From Gongronella butleri (lineage: Eukaryota > Mucoromycota > Mucoromycetes > Mucorales > Cunninghamellaceae), in NCBI GenBank assembly GCA_025201375.1, contig JAIWZP010000021.1:248001-312000 (forward strand): 64,000 nt of DNA. Direction: 5' to 3'. The notes below the pieces were generated by a model. That model was not told the DNA's origin, made no database searches, and worked only from the letters and a program-made list of their open reading frames with translations. Shown here piece after piece: positions 46,372 through 60,141 of this stretch (positions within the stretch are counted from its first letter, which is position 1; the number at the start of each line of letters is the position of its first letter). The translations under genes and the position numbers were made by a program.

Positions 46372-49300
46372 TTATGAAGAGGCATAGATGGTATCCATGG
46401 AGATTTCTCGCATGTGCGTGACCCCCATGGCGTGGAAGCCTGCAATGGTGTCATCGGTCTTTGCCGGGCTGCCGACAATGACATGGTTGCACCTGCTGGG
46501 ATCAAAGAGCGCCAGCAGATACTTGTGCAGGACGCGGTGGATATCGTCCAGTGTCACGGCCTGGATCGCCTTCAAAAACGTCTTTTTGTCAGGCTGCGAC
46601 GTGCGCAGCACCGCATTGAGGAATTGGTTGACGCCCGCGGCCGACCGCGTGATCTCTGATTGCGCCATGTCGTAAATCACGCTGCTCTTGGCGCCATCAA
46701 GTGCTGGCAGGTCGAACGAGAGCTAGTTTTAAGAAATAAATCAAAATTGAGAATTTGGGGGAAATAATTAAGCTCGCATGTTTTTTTTTTTACCTCGCCA
46801 CTGGCATAGAGCGCCATGACGTTTTGAATCTGCTCAAAGGCCTTGACGACGTCGGACGATTGAAGGATCCACAAGGAAATCAGGCCGGCTTCAATGTTTT
46901 CTATCAGGTAGCAGTCGTAAGCGAGACCCTTGCCGCGCACCATGCGCCAAAAGATGCCCTCGGCCATGTGCAAGATTTCCATGAGAATGATCAATGGTGG
47001 CATATCCGGCGAGTCAAAGCTGGACGGGCCTAAATACAAACAACAAAAAAAAAAAAAAAAAGGATTAAAATGCCGCGTCGTGACGCGTATTTGGTGGCGT
47101 GTGTGTATATATACCTTTGACGGTGTGGATGGAACATGATGTTTCCATCGTTGGCTGGCTGACGATCAGAGCCTGCGCAAATTAAAATCGAAAAATAGAC
47201 CGCAAATAAACAAACAAATCACGCATCCCATGCGTTGTCTAAGCTTACCACGTCGCCCGTGAACTGACCCTGTTTTGTCAGCACATCCTTGGCAAGAGTC
47301 ACGTTAGCCGGTGCAAAGGACTCACCAACAACGGGTATCTGAAACAGCATAAACAGGCGAAAGAAAAAAATTAAGGTTTGCAGGCACGATCCACAAGTTG
47401 GCTCGTTGTTTTACCTGAGGCCAAAGATTAAATGGTGCTTTTGGGGTACTCAATTCAAAGATGTTGCCCATGACATGCACTAGCATGTTGCGGGGGGTGC
47501 ACACTAGGAGGTGAAGCGCGTCAGTTTGTCGTTTTTTTGGCTCTCCGATGATCTCTTACGCTTGTCTCGGAACTCATTCATGCTTTGCAAAATGGTGGAT
47601 GCGTCGGTATTGAGCTTGCTCATGACATTGGGAAGGAATTGGCTCTGGAAAAGCAGACCGCATGCCGCCGCGCTCGATCGTTGCGCGTCCATATGAATCG
47701 TCTTTGCAATCTCATCCGCGAGCTACGCGTAATAAAAAGAAAATAAGTTTGTGCCCCCCTTTTTCATGGCTCCATGGCTTGCTTTTACCACACGGCCAGA
47801 TCGTTTATCCTGTGGAAGGTCATTGAGAATCTTGGAGCAGGCAATTTTCAATCTAAAATAAAAAAAAAAGCGCGTCAGTGACGCGTCGCCCCATTTTTTT
47901 TTTGTGCGTCTTTACTTTTCAGCCGTAAAATTGGTCTCCCAAAGGAGCGTCTGCAACCATTGGCCGGCCTTTTCGTATTTTTCCCTCTGTGATCGAATTA
48001 AAAAAAGTGAGATTTGCGAGTTTTATCGTTTTTGGTGCTTTTTGGACGTTACCTCGACCTTCATGGTGACAATCAGGTACTCTCTAAAGGCTGGGCCACG
48101 TCCCTGACGGATGGAATAGTCAATGGTATCTTGGGTCAGCTTGTTGACGAGGTCATCCGCTGGCAGTGATGCACAGGGCAGCGAAAAGAACGATTCCATG
48201 TACAGGCGGCCATATGGGCGCAAGGATGATGGCATATCGCCTGTGTTCAGATACAAGGCAATTGTGACAAATGGCGAGCGTACATCTAATCGAGTAAAAA
48301 AACAAAAAAAAAAAAAAAAAAAGATGTGAGTCGTTGTATGTGGTGGTGGATAGGACAAAAAAGGAGCATACGGTCGAAATGGATGAAATTGGCCACGTCG
48401 CTGGGGTCGGCATCGATGTGATTTTGCAACGCATTCCTAAATTCGCCCAATTGGCAGGTTTTTTTTTTAAAAAAAAAAATCGCTTCAGCCCCGCGGGATG
48501 AAGAAAAGCATTGCGATTGTGCCCCCCTTTTTTTTCTTGGTCTTACGAATAGGGCGAGGGCACGTGATGTGGCATGGATTGTGCAGACACGACCTCAATG
48601 GAAGAGATGGATGTCACATCGGGGATCTCGAAGGAAGTGAGCAATTGCGAAGGGATTTCAAGCTCATTCTGGGCGTTGGCGGTCTCCAGCTGTTGCTTGA
48701 GCTGAGCAAGCTTGGCTTTGCCAAGGCTTTGCTTCTGCAGGGTGACGCGCTCCTTTTCATTGTCCTGCAGCTCTTGCGCCATTGCCGCGGACGGTCGCCC
48801 GATCAGGGCCACATGTTGACCCTCAATATACACCCTAAAAACAAGGGGGAAGAGGTGAGCGGAAAAAAAGGGGGGGAGTGAGGACACAATCAAAAAAAAA
48901 AAAAGCTAATTGGGAATAAATCTATTTTACCTTTGCAGCAAATTCAACCAGTCCTGCTTGGTCAAAGCAAACAAATCCTCCAGTGGCTTGATCTTTTGCA
49001 GGATGGTTGGCAAATCGTGGCCATCGGGATCTCCATATATGAAATCTGCAGGCGGAACAAACAAAAAAGTTGGGGTCAAGGAGTCAATACATGGACTTTT
49101 TTTTTCCAAGGCGGGTCCTGTACCTGTGATCGAGGGCACACCGACGCAAAACAAAGGGTAGTTCTCGTAATCGTCCAATTGCTTCAATCGCTCGCGCTCG
49201 ATGATTGTTTTCATGCGCTTCATGTCAAAATCGTGATTTGCGACCATGTCATTGAAATGCTGGAGAACCATGGGCACCACCTTGTCGGCATGCTCGATGC

Positions 49301-50719
49301 TCACGTTTTCCATGGACGCAGTGATCATAATTCGCTTCAGTTCCGTGATACGAAAGTCGATGTCTGTCAAAAACGGACGAATGAGTGGGGGCAACATTCT
49401 TTTTCTTTTGTCTAAGCCCATTACCGGTGCACAATGGCTGATCGGTCTCGACGAGCAGACGCTGCAATGGCGAAATGGACGAATCCGACAGGTAGGTGTG
49501 CATCATTTGAATGGCGGCCAAGCCCACGGCATCCTTTTTTTTAAAAAAAAAAAAAAAAAAAAAGGACGGTGAGCTCTCTCTCTCTTTTTTTTTTCGCGCC
49601 GCGCACTCGTTTGTCCCACTTACGTTCCAGGCCGGTCCGAGCCATGTCATGGTGATGTCGCCGACAGATTCGTTCGTGTCTGGGAACAGGACGGTCTCTG
49701 TGATGCTTTTTGGGATGTCGGGCAGCGATTTGAGCGTTGCCCAGGGCCGCACGGTGGGTCTGCGTGGCGAATGGGTCTCGATATGCTGGTCAATGGTTTC
49801 CAGGGTGTCCATGAGGCGATCGGGATCGACCTTGCCGGAAATGATGATACACAGATTGTCAGGGCGATAAAATTGAGCGTGGTAAGAGCGCACTATTATA
49901 TAAAATAAAAAAAAAAGAAATAAGGGCGATTCCCGTTTCATGATCATGGTGTTTTCTTTGTTGTTTTTTTTGCTAACAAGACGGACCTTTTTCCAAGGAA
50001 AGATGACGAATGTTCTCTGTCTTGCCACCGGCCTGGTGGCGGTAGCTACAATGACTCGGAAACACCAATTCCTTTGTGCGATTGGCGAGTCGGTCGCGCA
50101 AAGTGTTTTGTCGGCTCTTCATCTCGCAATAGACAACCTAAAAAAAAAAAAAAAAAAAAGAACAAACGCGTGAATTAGAATATAATGGATGTAATGAAAA
50201 GGGCCAATGGTGGTCCAGGAAAGCCGACAAGGTGGAGGTCACGCGTCGTTTTTTTTTTTTTTTTCTGCCCTGATTTTTTTTTTTTTTACCCCTAAAAAAA
50301 AAAGTTGTCAGTGTGAGTGAGGCATTGTTGGGTTCGTCAGGTTAAAGCGGCATCACAACAGCTATTTTTGCATATGGCACACGCATGCTTTCCCCCCAAG
50401 GTGATACACAATACACAGAAAAGAGTTTCATACCAGCGTCTTCGCCTGCTCCATCGACGTGATGAATCTCGGTGTGGAAGCCAGACTCGGTCAGCGTCGG
50501 ATACAAAATATGATCCACATAAACAGGGAGAAATCTTAGAAACCCATCGGCCCCGGCGGTCATCACACCTAAAAACATAAAAGAAAAAAAAGAAAAAATG
50601 GCAAGAAAAAAAAAGGGGGTGGAAGCGTGAGCCGAGGCGACGCCATGGGGGAGCCGCCGGCGACGTGGCGCAAAAAGCAAAATAGGGTTTGGCCATATAT
50701 GGACCTGAGCGAGAAGGGC

Positions 50720-50755
<36 letters not shown>

Positions 50756-51291
50756 TCTTACTATAACAAGTGTGATCAGTGTCAGTCCAGGCGTTCGTGC
50801 CGCGTGCAAATGCACGCACCGCCAGGGAGTCCAGCACGCCCTTGTACGGGTACGTCTGGCTGCCCAAAAACACAAGGCTGCAATCCCATTTAAAAAAAAA
50901 ATCGTACGTCAACACGGCTGCTTGGCTGGTTTGTGTCGATTTCTTACTGCTCAAGTGTATGTGGGTGGCCGCTGTCATCCAAGGCTTCCGTGGCCAGAGC
51001 CAAGAAACCACTGACGAGAGGACCTGAAAGCCCAAAAAAAAAAAAAAAAAAAAAGAAAACGAGGATTTAAGCCTCCTGTTCGCTTGGTCCCGCTTGGTCA
51101 TTCTTACTCTCGACATCCACATGAAGCACCGAGAGACCCGTTGAGTGGCTCTTGTACTTTGTGACGGCAATGGTTTCTTGCGGATCGACATGAAAAGCCT
51201 TTTGCTTCTGAAACCCCTTTTGCGCCGCCGGAGCACGGAACTCCGTGAATGGATTTAAATGGAATTGACTGGTTGCGAAAGTCGATGTCAT
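46372..51291 (-). CDS. M16-family zinc metalloprotease (YOL098C / C05D11.1-like)
   Basis: Large inverzincin-type peptidase, 1034 residues from 21 exons on the minus strand: 51291-51108, 51023-50948, 50877-50762, 50568-50434, 50291-50290, 50137-49987, 49892-49624, 49533-49425, 49363-49124, 49045-48931, 48834-48547, 48436-48372, 48285-48053, 47986-47916, 47852-47789, 47722-47560, 47503-47415, 47338-47249, 47172-47115, 47029-46794, 46722-46372. The inverted zinc motif HTLEH (83-87) is split by an intron, and VVYCEM (Glu176) fits the third zinc ligand. GSQTYPYKGVLDSLA, GTNAWTDTDHTCY and YHAQFYRPDNLCIIISG are typical of the M16C group. No targeting peptide is evident. The exon 50290-50291 is only 2 nt and is required for the frame. 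The protein resembles uncharacterised fungal and nematode M16 proteases rather than the mitochondrial presequence protease. Confidence 0.9.
50290..50291 (-). other. 2-nt microexon of the M16 protease gene
   Basis: On the minus strand the sequence reads T-run, TAG, GG, GTAAAA. Exon 4 ends GCT G (50434) and the next recognisable exon starts GTT GTC TAT TGC (50137). Direct joining shifts the frame; inserting GG gives GCT GGG GTT GTC, i.e. DAGVVYCEM, the conserved sequence. The flanking introns are 142 and 152 bp. Confidence 0.75.
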
Positions 51292-51742
51292 CCAGTTGTC
51301 AGCAAGTTTGTAAAAGGAACAAAGGTTGTTGGAAAATAATTTAAAAAAACAGCAAGAGAGCAAGGCAAAAAAGCAAACAAAAAGAAAAGAAAAGAAGAGC
51401 AACAAAAGAAAAAAAAAAAGAAATTGACTCCTTGGATTGCCATTTTGACCCAACCCATCAATCGTGCTGGTAACACAAGAGAGTTGCCATGTGTGTGTCA
51501 CCCGCGATGCTTGTCAAAAATTGGTAACATGGTACAAAAGGGCAAAAAATGGGCCAAAGGGAGGATGAAACCTGCGATTTGAGGGGACAGAGCGCAGCTG
51601 TACGACCTTTGACCAAAAGCGATAAAAAAGCCGCTTGCTCCTATTTATTTTTTTTTTTTGACGCTCTCTTGGTTTTTTTTTTCGCTCTTTTGTGCATTTT
51701 TCTTGGTGTTTTTTTTTATTTCTTCTTTCCCTTTATGTGCCC
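51292..51742. promoter_or_regulatory. Bidirectional promoter region M16 protease / TPS2-like
   Basis: 451 bp between divergent start codons. It contains one AGGGG word near 51587 (possible stress element), a long A-rich stretch toward the protease and a T-rich stretch with CTCTTT motifs toward the trehalose gene. No sharp TATA box is seen. Confidence 0.4.
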
Positions 51743-54700
51743 ATGGCAAAGATGCCTCACGACACAATTGACCGGGAAGAATTGGCCGAGATGCTGCTGC
51801 GTGAGAGCAAGCATCATGTGAACATCCGTGGCAAGATCATCACGGTTGTCAATCACTTGCCTTTTAGCTTTTCGGTGCCAATGACGGAAGAACAGCGTCG
51901 TGAGCGCGCGCGCGAAAAGAGAGTGTTGCTCAAGCAGCATCAAATGGCATGCCCGGCCCATAGCGACTTTCCGCGGCTGGGTGCGCAACACGAAAAGAAC
52001 GGCCACGACCATGACGACCACGAGCAGCGCGCGCCCATTTCGAATTTGGCGAGGCGACGCTCGACGTTGCCGAATCTTGGTCACACGAGCGAGTGGGAGA
52101 TCAAGGCGCGATCGGGGCACTCGGCATTGTATGCCGGTGTGCAAGTTTGGGCTGAACATTACGAGACACTCATGATTGGCGGTGCCGGTGTGATCACGGC
52201 AGAGAGCAATAACCAGGACATCAAATCCGAGGACTTGCCCGTCGAACGGCGCAACGCATTGACAAATCTCTTGCGTCAGCGGTACAACATGGTGCCCGTG
52301 TTTGTAAATCACGACCAGATGATCGGCCACTATGACGGCTATTGCAAAAAAGGTAGACTCCGAGAACTATCGACGCTATTTTTTTTTTTTGTTTTTTCGT
52401 TTTTTTTTTCTTTTTTGCGCGCGCACACGCGCTCACACGCTCACACGTTCCCAATTTTTTTTTTTTTTTTTTTGCTAGTGCTATGGCCATTGTTTCACTA
52501 CGTCATGTGGAACGGCCAATTGGACGAGTCCCAATATTGGAATGATTATGTCACGGTGAATCAACAATACGCGCAGGCTGTCGCGGCCCATTACGAGCCT
52601 GGTGACATGGGTAAAAAAAAAAAAAAAAGAGAGAAAAAAAAACGAGAAATGGCTCGCGACGCGTCGCATGTCATTTGACCATTTCTTTTTTTTTTTTTTT
52701 TTAGTGTGGGTTCAAGATTATCATCTTGCTCTTGTGCCGCAGATGCTCAGGGAGCTGCGACCAGACGCATTGGTGGGTCTGTTCATCCACACGCCATTTC
52801 CGTCATCGGAAATCTTCCGCTGTTTGCCACGTAAACGAGCTTCATTCTTGCCTTTTCTTGATCTTGCCCTTTTCGGACTGACCAGTGATTATTTGTTTCA
52901 TGCTTTTTGGAATTAGATCGGCGCGAAATTCTCAATGGGATGCTTGGTGCCAATATGGTGGGCTTCCAAACGTACAATTACGCGCGTCATTTCTCATCCA
53001 ATTGCACGCGCGTGCTTGGATACGAGAGCACGCCAGACGGAATTGAGACAAGGACCGGCATTGTGTCTTTGGGCATCTTCCCCATTGGCATTGACGTGGA
53101 AAAGACGCGCGCCAATTGTCGCCGTCCAGGCGTGGCACCCAAAGTCAAGGCCATTCGCGAACGCTATGTCGGAAAACGCATCATTGTCGGCCGCGACAAG
53201 CTGGATCCGGCCAAGGGCGTGCTACAAAAGCTCGAAGCCTTTGAGAAATTCCTGACGGATTATCCCGAATGGCGCGACAAGGTAAGAAAACCAAGTTACA
53301 GGGGTGGTCAAAACGGGACCCAATTGATTTTTTTTGTTTTTTTTTTTTTTACCAGGTTGTGCTCATCCAAGTGACGTCACCAGGCGTGGTGGCCAGTCCC
53401 AAGATGGAAGCAAAAATAGCCGAGGTGGTGGCGCGGATCAACACGGCCTTTGGGTCCATTGCGTTCACGCCAATCAGCTATTACCATCAGCACATTGATC
53501 GCGACGAGTTTTACGCGCTTTTAACGGCCGCCGACGTGGGGCTCGTGACCCCGGTTTGCGATGGGATGAACACCACTAGCTTTGAATTTGTCGTTGCGCA
53601 AGAGGAGCGCCATTCACCCTTGATTTTGTCGGAATTCGCAGGCACCGCCCGAAGCATGAGCGCCGCCGTCATTGTCAATCCCTGGGACTTTTCATGGGTC
53701 GCAAACGCCATCAACGAATGTCTCAACATGACCGTGGAGGACCGAAACGAAAAGGCTTTGGTAAAAATCCCCCCGGGAAAACACGGGAAAAAAAGTAAAA
53801 GAGTGACAAGTGGACTCAAAACAACGCGACACGACATTTGTTCCTGATTTTTTGTCTCGTTTCCAGCTCTTGCAGCAGTACGTCAATACGCACACCGCGG
53901 CCTTTTGGGCCACGAGCCTCGTCAACAACCTGATGGCCATCAAGTCCAAAGGCACGCGCAGCAAAAACATCAAATTAGAGGCCAAACGCTTGGCCATCGA
54001 GTACAAGACGGCGGCAAAGCGCCTCTTTTTCTTTGACTATGATGTACCTTTTAAAAAAAAGAAACGAGAAAGATACAGGAAAACAATGAAATATTCAAAA
54101 AAAATTGTTTTTTTATTAATAGGGCACACTGGCACCCATTTGTGAGCGACCGGAAGATGCAACACCGACGCCTGAGGTGCTTGAGATGCTAAAAGGTCTA
54201 TGCAGCAACCCATTGAACACGGTGTGGGTGGTGTCTGGACGCGATCAAAAGACATTGGAAGCTTGGCTCGGCGGGATTCCGCATCTTGGCATGTCCGCGG
54301 AGCATGGATGCTTTTCGCGCGTCCCCGACGGCAAGTGGGTCAGCAACATTGAGAGCATTGACATGGCGTGGAAGGATGATGTGCGCGAAATCTTCCGCTA
54401 TTATTGTGAACGGACGCCTGGCAGCCACATTGAGGAGAAGAAAGGCAGCATCACGTGGCATTATCGACAGGCTGATCCTAAATATGGGCAAGTCCAGAAG
54501 GAGGAGGGAGGAGAAATGCATTGCTGCTGCTTGCTCAATGCCTTTTTTTTTCTTTTTTTCACAGGGCGTTCCAAGCTAATGAGTGCCAGAATCACCTGGA
54601 ACAAAGCATTGTTGGCAAGCTGCCCGTGGAGACGCTGGTGGGCAAGATGAATTTAGAAGTGCGTCCAACATTGATCAACAAGGGCGAGGTGATCAAAAAG

Positions 54701-54913
54701 TGCCTCGGCCAGTCAGGCGCGACAGATTTTGTGTTTTGTGCCGGTGATGACCGCACGGACGAGGATATGTTCCGTGTCCTGGCCAACGTCTGCGTCGACA
54801 AGCTCGTGTTTACCGTGTCTGTGGGCCCCGCCGACAAGCAGACCATTGCCAATTGGTATGTGAATTCAAGCCATGAGCTTATTAAGACGCTCGAGGCACT
54901 AAAAGGCATTTAA
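51743..54913 (+). CDS. TPS2: Trehalose-6-phosphate phosphatase with TPS domain (TPS2-like)
   Basis: Bifunctional-type protein of 842 residues from eight exons: 51743-52352, 52479-52610, 52705-52830, 52917-53281, 53356-53760, 53867-54043, 54123-54487, 54565-54913. The GT20 synthase-like domain shows [67 protein letters not shown] and [16 protein letters not shown]. The C-terminal HAD phosphatase shows FFFDYDGTLAP, VVSGRDQ and [13 protein letters not shown]. The intact phosphatase motifs and domain order match class II/Tps2 proteins that make trehalose. A His/Asp-rich insert ([14 protein letters not shown]) lies at about residues 80-93. The seventh intron starts with GC instead of GT. The start at 51743 has another in-frame ATG three codons on. 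AATAAATAAA lies just after the stop. Confidence 0.93.
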
Positions 54914-55688
54914 ATGAGAAAAATAAATAAAAATACCTCGTCTTTTTTTGTCTCTTGAACGCAAGCATCGTGCAGAAATGGTGCTTGCTTTGTGAAATTG
55001 GGCGTTTTAATCGCCGCTGCGCGCTTTTGCATGAATTTCAGGGCATGGCATATGCCAGGCGGCAGCAATGTCTCAACCGATTACCTTGAAATTCAACCGA
55101 CTTGTTTTACCTGTGATTCTCATTTGATGTAGATGTTTGATTTCTTGGATGCAAAATTTCGTCCCATTTTAGCTTGTTCTTGGTTGTTTTTCATTTTGTC
55201 GCTGCGCAAAGTTTTGATCAATTGCATAGAATTTCAAATGAAGAATTGTCCTCGTCATTCCATATGCTGATGTGCTTTTTTGAGACCGATGTTTAACCCA
55301 TGGAGTGCAACTCTTTGTCCATTTTTGCGTTTTTTTTTTTTTGCTTTTTTTTTCGTTCTGTCGCCGCATAACAGGCGCGATGGATATCATACTTGTTCTC
55401 AAACGGGCAACCGATTCATTGGCATTCAACTTTTCCGTGTTTGCAATTGACAAAAAAATTGCAAATCGCACTTTTTTAACCTTACAACCGTAAAATACAT
55501 TCAACTGATAAATGCCATATCAATGCTGGGATGCTGGGATGCTGGGGGCACAGCAATCTGCAAACAAAACCCTGGGCTGGTTTTGGAAGGTCCGCAACGA
55601 ACAAAATTGAGTTTTAAAACGATGGTGCGACTAATTTCGCTCGTCCTTCTTCCCACTCCCTTTTTTTCTCTTTTTTTGACGAGCTCTC
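54914..55688. other. Intergenic spacer
   Basis: 775 bp with AT-rich DNA and a short GGGATGCTGGGATGCTG duplication near 55527-55545. No gene supported. Confidence 0.5.
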
Positions 55689-56633
55689 ATGGGCGTCTCT
55701 GACGGTACGCGAGATAGTACAACAGAACCTTTGCTTGATACGCTAGGAACAAGTGAATACCACGCAAATCGACCGACAAGTAACCGGACAAATAGCAGCG
55801 GTGGCGAGAAACAGTGTCGTATTTGCGGCGATGGCGAATACGAGTCAGTTTCAAGCCAAGACGACGACGAGGAGGCTCGAGTCGGTTACGCACAGGCGTC
55901 ACCTCTGCCGCGCTACCCATTAAATCGACATCAGCAGCGTTTGATCCGCCCTTGCCTTTGTAAAGGTTCCATGAGCTATGTGCATCGCGGGTGCCTCAAT
56001 CAATGGCGGCGGCTGTCGCCCCGGTCATCGTCGTATGTGGCATGCGACATTTGTGGCTATCGCTACAACGTGTACCGCCCTGTTTACGCGTCCATTGTCA
56101 CAAATATTCATTTTCTGCGCATCACAACCCTGTTTCTCGTCTTTGCCTCGGTCATTGCTCTCGCTTATGCGGCCGTCCTGGTGGATCAGACCATTCTGGG
56201 CCATTCGCCCGCCAACGACCCCAATTGGGAAGAATGGCACGGCACTGTGTCTTTTTTGCTCCTCGATCGCTTTTATCTTTGCGCAGGCATTGTCGCCGTG
56301 GCGCTCGGCGGCATTGTGTACCTGTCGGTGGCATGTATTAGGCAACGCCGCCGGCCACGGCACGACGACGACGACGAAGATGACTGTTTGCCCTTTTTTT
56401 CCTGCTGCGACCAATCGTCGTGTCCTTGGTATAGTTGTTATTTAGCGGATGTCGCGGCCTGCGGGAGCGGTGATGCCGCGGCAGGCGGTGTATTCATCTG
56501 CCTGATCACCGTGTCCATGATGGCCGTGCTTTTTGGCATTGTTGGCGCCATTACAGGTGTCTATCGCTGTATTGAAACCCTCGTCGAGCGTGCCGCTGGT
56601 CATCTCGAGGAAATGATTCTTGACGTTGACTGA
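55689..56633 (+). CDS. RING-CH (MARCH-type) membrane E3 ubiquitin ligase
   Basis: Single-exon gene for 314 residues. A C4HC3 RING-CH domain is formed by Cys43, Cys46, Cys89, Cys91, His99, Cys102, Cys119 and Cys122 (CRIC...RPCLCKGSMSYVHRGCL...CDIC). The spacing between the second and third pairs is long because of an acidic insert (SSQDDDEEAR). At least three hydrophobic segments follow (about 138-162, 188-212 and 265-290), so it is a polytopic membrane ligase of the MARCH/Doa10 domain type. Acidic DDDDEDD and a Cys-rich loop (CCDQSSCPWYSC) lie between them. Substrates are unknown. Confidence 0.9.
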   Translation: MGVSDGTRDSTTEPLLDTLGTSEYHANRPTSNRTNSSGGEKQCRICGDGEYESVSSQDDDEEARVGYAQASPLPRYPLNRHQQRLIRPCLCKGSMSYVHRGCLNQWRRLSPRSSSYVACDICGYRYNVYRPVYASIVTNIHFLRITTLFLVFASVIALAYAAVLVDQTILGHSPANDPNWEEWHGTVSFLLLDRFYLCAGIVAVALGGIVYLSVACIRQRRRPRHDDDDEDDCLPFFSCCDQSSCPWYSCYLADVAACGSGDAAAGGVFICLITVSMMAVLFGIVGAITGVYRCIETLVERAAGHLEEMILDVD

Positions 56634-57108
56634 CTTGGCTTTGTCTCCACTCGTTTTCTTTATATTTCTTTTTTTGTTTTTTGACGTGATTCCAACCCCT
56701 CAATTCCCTGATTCCCCGCCTTTTTTACACTCTGTAGCGCCGTATCCCCCCTCCCACTCTCATTTTTTTCAAATAAAGTTGCAAGAATAGCAAACAAACA
56801 GGGCAGAAAAAAAGGAAAAGAAAAAGGCGCAGCACGACGAATTGAAGTGGAATGAGGTGATTTGAGAGGCAGATGAGCTTGCTTGGTCAGCAATTGCCAT
56901 GGCAATTGACGAAAACTCTGCGACTTTTTCTGACAAAGCCGCGATGATTGGCCAAAACGTGTGTGAGCCCCGCGAAGGAAAAAAATAAAGTTGCCCATGA
57001 AACACCTTTTCTCTCTTCTTTTTCTTCTTTACTTCTTTTAAATCGAGAATCTCGACTCTTAAACTGGCCCACCGTCGCGCGTATCACATTTACACTTCTC
57101 TTACCGGC
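56634..57108. other. Intergenic spacer
   Basis: 3' end of the RING-CH gene and promoter of glutathione reductase, with a CTTCTTTT-type pyrimidine stretch at 57008-57040. No gene supported. Confidence 0.5.
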
Positions 57109-58998
<1,890 letters not shown>

Positions 58999-60141
58999 GT
59001 TCGATGCATAGCGCATGTAGTTTAAGAAAATAAAAGCTCTTGTGGAACAATTTCTCTTTTTCTTTTTCGCAACATCCACTTTTTGCACCATCTTTTGTTA
59101 GAATGGATTTCACCATTACTTTTAAATGTTATCTAAAGATGTGTTTTCGGGTGCTTCAACTTTGCAACAAAGAGTGGGGCGCTACGTCACCTACAAAAAA
59201 AAATGAATAAGGACAAGTCTCAATTTTGACTTTTTACGCGATGTGGACAGTCTTTTGTTTTAGACAATTCGGTATAAATTCGACATTAAACAAAACAGAT
59301 GAGCACGTACTACAATTTTGAAGCTTACATCCGAGTGATTTGGCCCCCTGAAAACAAGTCTACATAATATGCATCATTTTTATCTTGTTTTTGGCTATTT
59401 TCAAAAAGTTGACAGCTTACTATGGAATCGGTTATTCCAGTCGAAAATCCTGCGCTGTCTCGTTTAAATGAGCCCATCCTTGCGTCACTGGGTTCATCAG
59501 ATGCTACAGAATCACAGCACATTGTCCGGTGGTTTTATCTTCTCGGCTCGCCCATTCATTTTATACTTTCCTTGATTTTATGGGGTCCGTTTCCATCAAG
59601 TAAATGGTTAAATATGCGATTTTTTTTGCCTACTTTACGTGTTATGAAAAAGTTTTTTTTCTAAAACAAAACATGACCAAAACCAAGTCAGATGCTTGCA
59701 ATGACCATGAGAAATAGTCTATCAAACTTTGGATGAGATCCAGTTACTGCAGCGCCAGTAATTGATCGCATTGGTGGATTTTGGAATATTGATGCCTTGG
59801 CAAAAAAATCTCAAGATCATCGATATGATGCGCGTATTTAAATTGCTGTAGCTGTTTTGAGTTTCTGCCAATTTCACACAAGAAAAAAAAACGGAGAAAT
59901 GGAGGAGGCGGCTGACGAGAAAATCGCGCTTGGAGCGTAATTTATTATGCGTTGGTCGATTGTCGGCAAAGAAAAAGCAATTACGTCAAGACGAATTGCA
60001 CTGGCATGATTGCACTGGCACGATTGCAGAGAAATTAAAAAGACAAGGGAGCCAACGTGGGCAGGTATGTACATTGCTTGACAAAAAGGCTGAGGGGGGT
60101 ATCTTTTTTTTTGTTTTGATCACGAATCCGGAGTACCAAGA
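58999..60141. other. Gene-free spacer, 1.1 kb
   Basis: 3' region of glutathione reductase (AATAAA near 59027), then AT-rich DNA. The ORF at 59422-59664 has no family likeness or splice signals. Nothing else is seen. Confidence 0.5.

Noticed and set aside
50627..51027. Lysine-rich ORFs in the protease introns
   Set aside because: They come from A runs within introns and carry no conserved sequence.
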